NCBI GenBank assembly: GCA_023425615.1
Contig: JAFACJ010000051.1
Coordinates: forward strand, 1-6,743
Direction: 5' to 3'
DNA from: Actinomycetes bacterium
GTDB lineage: Bacteria > Actinomycetota > Actinomycetes > Streptosporangiales > Streptosporangiaceae
DNA length: 6,743 nt
Below are positions 1-5,757 of this stretch, in pieces. Both the position numbers and the translations under genes were made by a program. The notes beneath the pieces were generated by a model. The model was not told the origin of the DNA. It saw only the letters and a program-made list of their open reading frames with translations, and did no database searches. The first letter of the stretch is position 1, and every line of letters starts with the position of its first letter.

Positions 1-1353
1 GAACTCGGCGGGCTGGTCGTCGGGGCTGTAGGCGTTGCCGTCGGAGAACTTGCCGTTGCGCTTGGGCAGCATGTCGAGCAGCGCATCGAGACGGTTGGAG
101 GCACGCCAGGTGAGGTCCTTGTAGTTCTTCCGTTGCTCGTCCGTGCGGGAGAAGACGCCGTCGGCGCCGACCTGGTAGTCCTCGCCAGCGATGCCCCAGG
201 AGAGCGTCTTCTGCCACTCATCGCTGAGCATGATGTCGAGGAACTTCAGTGCCTTCTTCGGCTGCTTGCTGGAGACCGAGACGCCGAACCCCTGGTTGGT
301 GTTCATGACGGGGCGGTCGGCGTACCAGGGCTTCACCCCGTCGTAGACGGGCATGAGGGGCACGTAGGTGTACTCGTCCTTGCGGGCGCTCTGCAGCGAC
401 TGGGTGGCGGTCTGGAAGTTCCAGCCCTGGTCGTGCATGCCGAGGACGGTGCCGGTGGCCAGCTTCGCGGTGTACTGGTCGAACGTCAGGGTGAAGGACT
501 CGGGGTCGACGATACCCGAGTTGTACTGCTGGTTGAGGACCCTGTAGAAGTTCTTCGCGATGTCCTTGTCGGCGAAGATCGACGCGTTGTTGTTGCTGTC
601 GACGACGACGCCACCGTTGTTCGGGAAGCCTGCCAGCTGCGCCGGCGGGTTGGTCATGCCCCACTCACGGCCCGTGGACGCCAGAATTTCGAAGCCGACG
701 GTCGGGGCGCCGGCGGTCTGGGGGTGCTTCGCCTTGTAGTTCGAGATGAGCTGGAAGTAGCGGTCGAGCGTCATGTTGCTGAGGTCCGGGTAGCCGGCGT
801 CCGCGAGCACACGCTTCTGGATCCAGAACGCGGGACCGTAGTAGACGCCGCCCGTGATGTCGCCGTAGAAGCGGTTGTAGTTCGGGAGGATGTACAGGCC
901 CTTGTCCACCTCGTCGCCCGAGTAGCTCATCTTCTTGATGTCGTCCTTGACGTGCTCGGCGAGGTTGGGGTAGTCCCCCTTGGCCAGCATGTCGTCCAGG
1001 CGCCGCAGAGCGCCGCCCTGCAGGAGACGCTGCTTCAGGTCGCCGGTGCCGATGAGGTCGGGGAACTCACCGCCGGCGAGCATGACACCGATCTTCTGGT
1101 CCTCGTTGTCCGGCGTGACGATCTCGTACTTGAGGGTGACACCGAGCTTGTCCTTGAGCAGCTTGGTGATCTTGTTGTCGGGTGCCGGGGCCTGCTGGGC
1201 CGACGTGATCCAGACCGTGAACGTCGTGGGGTCACTGGGGGTCAGCGTTCCCGAGTCGTCTTCGGGGTTGTCGGCAGAGGTGCATCCGACAAGTCCCACT
1301 AACACGGCTGCAGCCAGGACAACAATTGACAACTTCGTTCTTGTGGTACGCAC
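1..1353 (-). CDS. Lipoprotein sugar-binding protein of an ABC importer (LipO/LplA-like), 3' end outside window
   Basis: This is an extracellular solute-binding lipoprotein, expected to sit on the outer face of the membrane and hand sugars to an ABC permease. The 451 codons present are uninterrupted. The start is GTG at 1353, with a GGGAGA ribosome binding site 7 nt upstream. The N-terminus is a lipoprotein signal: basic residues MRTTRTK, a hydrophobic stretch (residues 8-23) and a lipobox LVGC with Cys24 as the lipidation site, followed by an acidic/Ser/Thr linker. The mature part begins FTVWITSAQQ and has the binding-protein features GVMLAGGEFPDLIGTGDL (about 89-106) and many aromatic residues (YNRFYG, VYYGPAFWIQK, DQGWNFQ). 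Proteins of this large class usually run to roughly 500-560 residues, so the C-terminus lies beyond nt 1. It is transcribed away from the LacI gene. An arabino- or xylo-oligosaccharide ligand is inferred only from the neighbouring glycosidases. Family confidence is high; substrate confidence is low. Confidence 0.9.
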   Translation of the reverse strand, partial: MRTTRTKLSIVVLAAAVLVGLVGCTSADNPEDDSGTLTPSDPTTFTVWITSAQQAPAPDNKITKLLKDKLGVTLKYEIVTPDNEDQKIGVMLAGGEFPDLIGTGDLKQRLLQGGALRRLDDMLAKGDYPNLAEHVKDDIKKMSYSGDEVDKGLYILPNYNRFYGDITGGVYYGPAFWIQKRVLADAGYPDLSNMTLDRYFQLISNYKAKHPQTAGAPTVGFEILASTGREWGMTNPPAQLAGFPNNGGVVVDSNNNASIFADKDIAKNFYRVLNQQYNSGIVDPESFTLTFDQYTAKLATGTVLGMHDQGWNFQTATQSLQSARKDEYTYVPLMPVYDGVKPWYADRPVMNTNQGFGVSVSSKQPKKALKFLDIMLSDEWQKTLSWGIAGEDYQVGADGVFSRTDEQRKNYKDLTWRASNRLDALLDMLPKRNGKFSDGNAYSPDDQPAEF

Positions 1354-1360
1354 CGAGGGC

Positions 1361-1366
1361 TCTCCC
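1361..1366 (-). promoter_or_regulatory. Ribosome binding site for the binding-protein gene
   Basis: On the minus strand this reads GGGAGA, 7 nt before the GTG at 1353. It supports that GTG as the start, which also gives a complete lipoprotein signal with a lipobox Cys at residue 24. Confidence 0.7.
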
Positions 1367-1452
1367 TTGAGAACAGTTCCGGTCGTCCTTGACTGGAAGT
1401 CGTGGGCACATCGACGCGAGCTGGGGCTTGGCGTCCTCATTCCGGGCGGGAT

Positions 1453-1464
1453 TTTAGCGTTAAA
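1453..1464. promoter_or_regulatory. LacI-family operator (near-palindrome TTTAGCGTTAAA)
   Basis: The 12-mer TTTAGCGTTAAA has dyad symmetry around a central CG, with 10 of 12 positions symmetric. This is the usual form of LacI/GalR-family operators, which have an even-length palindrome and a central CpG. It is an AT-rich island in GC-rich DNA. It lies between the divergent binding-protein and LacI genes and overlaps the predicted -10 box of the former. The LacI protein encoded at 1576-2580 is the obvious candidate ligand. A second site was not found upstream of the glycosidase genes. Confidence 0.65.
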
Positions 1465-1490
1465 GTAAAGAGTCGATCGTGTTGCGTCAA
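1462..1490 (-). promoter_or_regulatory. Predicted sigma70-type promoter of the binding-protein gene
   Basis: On the minus strand a TTGACG -35 box (1485-1490) is followed by a 17-nt spacer and TACTTT as a -10 box (1462-1467). The -35 is a 5/6 match and the -10 is weak. The predicted transcription start would be near 1455, giving a leader of about 100 nt before the GTG at 1353. The overlap with the operator at 1453-1464 makes repression of this promoter plausible. This is inferred from the sequence only. Confidence 0.5.
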
Positions 1491-1564
1491 GGCCCGCCCC
1501 GGCGTGTGGACGGGTGGCGGGCTTCTCGCCAGACGACGTTGCTGAGCTGGCAGAATGCCGCGAT

Positions 1565-1571
1565 AAGGAGG
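1565..1571 (+). promoter_or_regulatory. Ribosome binding site of the LacI gene
   Basis: AAGGAGG is a near-perfect Shine-Dalgarno sequence. It ends 4 nt before GTG 1576 and 13 nt before the in-frame ATG at 1585, so it favours the GTG start. An out-of-frame ATG at 1574 would read only two codons before TAA. Confidence 0.7.
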
Positions 1572-1575
1572 ATAT

Positions 1576-2580
1576 GTGGTAAGGATGGCGGACGTCGCCC
1601 GTGAGGCGGGCGTCTCGGTCATGACCGTGTCGAACGTCGTCAATGAGCGCCTCCCGGTCAACGAGCCGACGCGCGCCCGTGTCATGGCCGCCGTCGAGGC
1701 GCTGGGGTACGAGGTCAACCTGACCGCGCGCCACCTGCGCGCGGGACGGACCGACACCGTCGCCTTCATCGTGCCGAGCTTCCACGACTACTTCGGTGAG
1801 GTCTCCGACAAGATCGCGCCGCTGATCGAGGCCGAGGGGCGGCACCTCGTCCTTGAGCGGACGAGCGGCAGCCCCGAGCATGAGATGGCGGCGCTGAGCG
1901 TCGCGCGACTCCAACTCTACGACGGCGTCCTGCTGTCCGTCGTCGGACTCGACCGCGACCAGCTGGACCGCGTGCGTACCGCCAAGCCCATCGTGCTGCT
2001 CGGCGAGCGTGACGTGCCCGACCGGTTCAACCACGTGCGGCTGGCGAACGAAGAGGGCGCCCGCCTCGCGACGGCGCACATGATCGAGCACGGCTCGCGG
2101 CGCATCGTTGGGTTGGGCTGCACGTTCGACACCGCGCACATGATGACGTCGGACCGCCGCGTTGGCTGGGAGCGCGCACATCGCGATGCCGGCCTCGATG
2201 TCGACGCACGCTATGTGGTGCCCATCTCCACGTTCACGTCGGCGGCCGGACGTGATGCCCTGCTCGATGTGATCGCGTCCGGTCTGCCCTTCGACGGCGT
2301 CTTCGCCGTCACCGACGTCGTCGCGCTCGGCGCGGTCGCGGCCCTGGCAGAGAGCGGGCTCCGGGTGCCCACCGACGTCCAGCTCGCCGGGTTCGACAAC
2401 CTCGACATGTCAAGCTTCGTCCCGCCCGGCCTCACCTCCGTCGACGCGAACCATGAAGGTGTCGCTGAGGCCGCGGTGGGTCTGCTGCACCGGCAGATGG
2501 CGGGCTGGACCGGCCCGGCCGAGCACGTCGTCGCGCCCGTCCGTCTCGTGGTACGTGGCTCCACCCGCGGTGGGGCTTAG
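1576..2580 (+). CDS. LacI-family transcriptional repressor
   Basis: This is a 334-residue DNA-binding regulator of the LacI/GalR type, of full family length, expected to respond to a sugar from the locus. The helix-turn-helix is at residues 4-23 ([20 protein letters not shown]), with recognition-helix residues V15, M16 and N20 at the positions that set operator specificity. The hinge helix follows at about 49-58 ([10 protein letters not shown]). The periplasmic-binding-protein-like sensor domain runs from about 61 to the end. It has the typical [18 protein letters not shown] (244-261), [12 protein letters not shown] (264-275), TSVD (287-290) and the closing VVRGST (325-330). GTG 1576 is chosen as the start because of AAGGAGG just upstream; ATG 1585 is the alternative. 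The gene is divergent from the transporter gene and directly upstream of the glycosidase genes. The operator at 1453-1464 suggests it controls the transporter and probably itself. The effector sugar cannot be read from the sequence. Confidence 0.93.
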   Translation: MVRMADVAREAGVSVMTVSNVVNERLPVNEPTRARVMAAVEALGYEVNLTARHLRAGRTDTVAFIVPSFHDYFGEVSDKIAPLIEAEGRHLVLERTSGSPEHEMAALSVARLQLYDGVLLSVVGLDRDQLDRVRTAKPIVLLGERDVPDRFNHVRLANEEGARLATAHMIEHGSRRIVGLGCTFDTAHMMTSDRRVGWERAHRDAGLDVDARYVVPISTFTSAAGRDALLDVIASGLPFDGVFAVTDVVALGAVAALAESGLRVPTDVQLAGFDNLDMSSFVPPGLTSVDANHEGVAEAAVGLLHRQMAGWTGPAEHVVAPVRLVVRGSTRGGA

Positions 2581-2629
2581 GGCGGTGCAACCACCCGCGC
2601 CGTTCAGCCCGTTTCGGTCGAAGGAAACC

Positions 2630-2831
2630 ATGTCGAGCACCTATGGGCGCACGTCCGCCTTGCGCGCCGTCCCCGCATCCCCGATCACCGGGACGCGGCA
2701 CCGGCCTCTACGACCCCGACACCGCCACCGAGCTCGTCGACGAGCACACGGTGACAGCGATCCCGTTCTCGACCTGGGGCAACCGCGCCCTTGGCCCGAT
2801 GCGGGTCTGGCTTCCGCGAACTCCTCGCTGA
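2630..2831 (+). pseudogene. Internally deleted GH127 (DUF1680) beta-L-arabinofuranosidase remnant
   Basis: The intact family removes beta-L-arabinofuranosyl groups and is usually over 600 residues long. Only two ends seem to survive here. The 3' end, in the frame starting at 2697, reads [10 protein letters not shown], then [20 protein letters not shown], and stops with TGA at 2829-2831. This resembles the conserved GH127 C-terminus (tAIPYyaWANRgpgeMrVWLP). The probable 5' end is ATG 2630 with AAGGA at 2621-2625. It reads [20 protein letters not shown], like the LrPVPlsaVtltG segment that precedes the GFW motif in this family. The two parts are in different frames and meet near 2690-2700. CACCGG occurs on both sides of that point (2686-2691 and 2699-2704). 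All catalytic sequence is absent, so it cannot be active. The C-terminal match is fairly strong and the N-terminal match weaker. The stop lies 8 nt before a possible GH51 start at 2840, which is normal operon spacing. Confidence 0.65.
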
Positions 2832-2869
2832 GGCATGCAATGACGGAACACGCAACTGATGGGGAGACA

Positions 2870-4396
2870 ATGACGACGACCACGACCGCAGTGATCGACC
2901 TCGACCTGCCCGGCGCCACGATCAGCCGGCACGTGTACGGGCACTTCGCCGAGCACCTGGGGCGGTGCATCTACGGCGGGTTCTGGGTGGGTGAGGACTC
3001 GCCGGTCGCGAACGTGCGGGGCATCCGCTCGGACGTGGTCGAGGCGTTGCGGGCGATCTCGATCCCGAACCTGCGTTGGCCGGGCGGCTGCTTCGCCGAC
3101 GACTACCACTGGCGTGACGGCATCGGTCCGCGCGAGAGCCGCCCGCGGATGGTCAACTCGCACTGGGGCGACGTGGTGGAGGACAACGCGTTCGGCACGC
3201 ACGAGTTCATGGACCTGTGCGAGCTGCTCGGTGCGGACCCGTACGTGTCGGGGAACGTGGGGTCCGGGTCGGTGGCGGAGATGTCGGACTGGGTGGAGTA
3301 CCTGACCCGGGCGGACGACTCACCGATGGCGGCGCTGCGGCGGGCGAACGGGCGCGAGAAGCCGTGGCGGGTGCCGTTCTGGGGCCTAGGCAACGAGGCG
3401 TGGGGCTGCGGCGGCAACCTGCGCGCCGAGCAGTTCGCGTCTCTGGCCCGGCAGTACGCCACCTACAGCCGCAACCACGGCGGCAACCTGCTGTACCGGA
3501 TCGCGGCGGGCGCGAACGAGGCCGACCTGCACTGGACCGAGACGCTCATGCGCTCGTTCGACGACCTGGCGGCGGACCCGGCCGGGTCGGCGGGCCCGTT
3601 CCAGGCCGTGTCGCTGCACTACTACACGATGGCCGGGCCGTGGTCGGACAAGGGCGACGCCACCGGGTTCAGCACCGACCAGTGGTACGTGACCATGGCC
3701 CGCGCCCGGCGCATGGAGGAGCTGCTCACCCGGCACTCCACGGTCATGGACCGCTACGACCCGTACCGCAAGGTCGGCCTGGTCGTGGACGAGTGGGGCA
3801 CGTGGTGGAACGTGGAGAAGGGCACCAACCCCGGGTTCCTGTACCAGCAGAACACGCTGCGCGACGCCCTGGTCGCCTCCGTGCACCTCGACGCGTTCCA
3901 CCGTCACGCCGAGCGCGTGGTCATGGCGAACATCGCCCAGACCGTCAACGTGCTGCAGGCCATGATCCTCACCGACCCCGACACAGGGGCGCTCGTGCTC
4001 ACCCCGACGTACCACGTCTTCGCTATGAACACCGGCCACCACGATGCCGCCGCCCTCGCGGTTCACCTGCGCGACGTCGAGACTCGCGCCGTCGACGCGA
4101 CCGAGCTGCCGCTGGTCTCGGCGTCCGCGTCGGTCAAGGGCGACACCGCCCTGGTCTCGCTGTCCAACCTCGACGCCGAGACGGACCGCACCCTCGTCCT
4201 GGACCTGCGCGGCCGCGACGTCGTCGGGCACACCGCGCGGGTGCTGACCGCCACCGCGCTCGACGCGCACAACACCCCCGAGCAGCTCGACGCCGTCGCC
4301 CCCACCGACCATGCCGGCGTGGGCCCCCATCCCCGGGGGCTCGAGGTCGACCTGCCCGCCCACTCCTACGTCACCGTGGCGCTCGAGCTGCGCTGA
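2870..4396 (+). CDS. GH51 alpha-L-arabinofuranosidase
   Basis: This 508-residue enzyme is of full family length and should release terminal alpha-L-arabinofuranosyl groups from arabinoxylan or arabinan oligosaccharides. It has no signal peptide, so it is probably cytoplasmic. The N-terminus has the GH51 signature [18 protein letters not shown], then [20 protein letters not shown]. The acid/base Glu176 is in GLGNEAWG and the nucleophile Glu308 is in [10 protein letters not shown]. The late motif [16 protein letters not shown] also fits. The catalytic barrel is followed by the usual C-terminal beta-sandwich, ending [13 protein letters not shown] 2870 ([15 protein letters not shown]) best matches the family N-terminus, but its GGGGAG site is only 3 nt away. 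ATG 2840 ([10 protein letters not shown]) is in frame with GAGG 6 nt upstream and would add 10 residues. The frame stays open further upstream through the GH127 remnant. The stop overlaps the GH43 start (TGATG). The family is near certain; the exact linkage preference is inferred. Confidence 0.93.
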   Translation: MTTTTTAVIDLDLPGATISRHVYGHFAEHLGRCIYGGFWVGEDSPVANVRGIRSDVVEALRAISIPNLRWPGGCFADDYHWRDGIGPRESRPRMVNSHWGDVVEDNAFGTHEFMDLCELLGADPYVSGNVGSGSVAEMSDWVEYLTRADDSPMAALRRANGREKPWRVPFWGLGNEAWGCGGNLRAEQFASLARQYATYSRNHGGNLLYRIAAGANEADLHWTETLMRSFDDLAADPAGSAGPFQAVSLHYYTMAGPWSDKGDATGFSTDQWYVTMARARRMEELLTRHSTVMDRYDPYRKVGLVVDEWGTWWNVEKGTNPGFLYQQNTLRDALVASVHLDAFHRHAERVVMANIAQTVNVLQAMILTDPDTGALVLTPTYHVFAMNTGHHDAAALAVHLRDVETRAVDATELPLVSASASVKGDTALVSLSNLDAETDRTLVLDLRGRDVVGHTARVLTATALDAHNTPEQLDAVAPTDHAGVGPHPRGLEVDLPAHSYVTVALELR

Positions 4397-5757
4397 TGGA
4401 CCGACCGAACGTGAACATCCGCGACGGCGGGGCGGGGCAGACTTCACCAACCCTGTCATCTTCGCGGACGTGCCCGACCCGGACGTCGTCTTCGACGGCC
4501 GGTACTACTACATGGTCAGCACGACGATGTACTTCGCGCCGAGCGTCCCGATCATGCGCTCGAGCGACCTGGTGCACTGGTCCATCGCCGGGTACGCTGC
4601 GGCGATCCTCGACGACGCGGACGCGCTGGCGCTGCGCAACGGCCAGGGCAGCTGGGCAGCGAGCATCAGGTTCCATGACGGGACCTACTACGTGTCGGTC
4701 GGCAGCCTCACCACGCAGCAGACGTACGTCTACTCGACTCCCAACATCGAGCGCGGGCCGTGCAGCAGGTCGGTGCTCGACGGGTACGCCCACGATCAGT
4801 CGCTGCTGTTCGACGGCGACGACGTCTGGCTTGTCTACGGTGGCGGGTCGATCGACCTGCGCAGGCTGCGGCGGCACGACGACGGGACCCTTGCGTGGGA
4901 CGGCCCGGCGACGCGGCTCGTCGAGGACGCCAACGTCGACCAGACCAGCGGTCTGAACACCGAGGGCGCTCACGCGTACAAGATCGGGGACTACTACTAC
5001 GTCTTGATGATCGAGTGGTCGTCGGGGTGGCATACGCCAGGAGGTGCTGTGGAGGTCGACGTCACTAACGCCGCAGTCGGCGGGCGGCGTGTGGGAGGGC
5101 CGGGTCGTGCTCAGCGAGGGCGTGACGGTCGGGGGCCGACCTGGGGCTCCAGTGGCAGTGGAACCACAACCCGGACACCGGTTCTGGTCGCTCACCGAGC
5201 AGCCCGGACACCTGCGGCTGACCACGGGCAGCGTCGCGTCGAGCATCCTCGATGCGCGCAACACGCTCACCCAACGCACGCTCGGACCCACGAGCTCCGG
5301 CGCCATCTCGCTGGACGTCTCGCACATGAAGGACGGGGACGTCGCAGGCATCTCCGCCTACCAGCGCAAGTACGGATACATCGCCGTGGCGATGGAGGGC
5401 GGGACCAGGAGCCTGGTGATGCGCCGGGCAGGCGGCGACGGCGTCATCGCCTTCACCAGCGCACCGGTGCCGCTGCGGGCGGACGTCGTCTACCTGCGCG
5501 CGGACGTCGACTTCCGGGATGCCGTCGATACGGCGTCGTTCGCGTACTCGTACGACGGCAGCAACTGGACCTGGCTGGGCGACACCGTGCAGATGCAGTA
5601 CGACCTCGCTCACTTCACCGGGTACCGATTCGCCCTCTTCAACTACGCCACTGCCGAGCCCGGGGGATATGTCGACGTGGACTGGTTCCGTGTCAGCGAC
5701 ACCACCGGGCTCGCAAACCCCACTCACCGACGAAGCGAGGGAGCTCTCCATGACTGA
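4396..5757 (+). pseudogene. GH43 beta-xylosidase/arabinofuranosidase with multiple frame breaks
   Basis: Intact GH43 enzymes of this type cleave xylo- or arabino-oligosaccharides and have a five-bladed propeller plus a C-terminal concanavalin-like domain (GH43_C2). ATG 4396 overlaps the GH51 stop and reads [14 protein letters not shown]. The frame then changes near the G-run 4434-4437 to the propeller, ADFTNPVIFADVPDPDVV. The three expected acidic residues are present: Asp at 4476-4478 (PDP), Asp at 4794-4796 (YAHDQSLLFD) and Glu at 4962-4964 (NTEGAHAYK). A second shift near G-run 5024-5027 leads to RQEVLWRSTSL and GVWEGRVVLSEG. A third near 5131-5135 leads to ADLGLQWQWNHNPDTG. A fourth near 5182 leads to FWSLTEQPGHLRLTTGS and the rest of GH43_C2, ending at TGA 5757. 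About a hundred residues normally found between VVLSEG and LGLQWQWNHNP appear missing. As written, no single frame encodes the enzyme. It could be real decay or a sequencing/assembly fault. It overlaps the GH39 start by 8 nt. Confidence 0.8.
5737..5743 (+). promoter_or_regulatory. Ribosome binding site of the GH39 gene
   Basis: GAGGGAG ends 6 nt before ATG 5750. It lies inside the last codons of the GH43 reading frame. It supports ATG 5750 as the GH39 start and allows translation of GH39 independently of the damaged gene upstream. Confidence 0.7.

Larger units (their letters stand above)
1354..1575. other. Divergent intergenic control region
   Basis: These 222 nt separate the minus-strand binding-protein gene from the plus-strand LacI gene. 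They hold the promoter and operator described separately. They also hold a perfect 7-bp inverted repeat, GCCCGCC (1492-1498) and GGCGGGC (1516-1522), and a competing small stem TGGCG (1515-1519)/CGCCA (1527-1531). Both would lie in or near the LacI leader. I could not identify a convincing -35/-10 pair for the LacI gene itself. Confidence 0.6.

Noticed and set aside
133..1302. Long plus-strand open frame opposite the binding-protein gene
   Set aside because: It is antisense to a clear lipoprotein with signal peptide and lipobox. Its Val/Arg/Asp-rich, low-complexity translation is typical of a GC-rich shadow frame.
2643..2831. A separate 62-residue small protein gene
   Set aside because: Its second half matches the GH127 C-terminus and its first part has no ribosome binding site or recognisable content, so it is better read as part of a broken gene.
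2453..2869. GH51 extended upstream to an ATG inside the LacI gene
   Set aside because: The extension would overlap 128 nt of LacI and translate the GH127 remnant in the wrong frame. The family N-terminus begins at about 2870.
3386..4459. Minus-strand 357-codon open frame across GH51
   Set aside because: It is antisense to conserved GH51 sequence, has Val/Gly/Arg-rich composition and no recognisable domain.
3217..4956. 579-codon open frame overlapping GH51 and GH43
   Set aside because: It is rich in Arg, Pro and Gly with no family motifs, and runs out of frame through the GH51 catalytic motifs.
5024..5184. Programmed ribosomal frameshifting in GH43
   Set aside because: Several shifts in both directions, most at plain G-runs, together with an apparent loss of domain sequence, do not resemble a known recoding signal. 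Mutation or sequence error is simpler.
4371..5351. Minus-strand 326-codon open frame across GH43
   Set aside because: It is antisense to GH43 domain sequence. The frame breaks in GH43 do not make the opposite strand more plausible.
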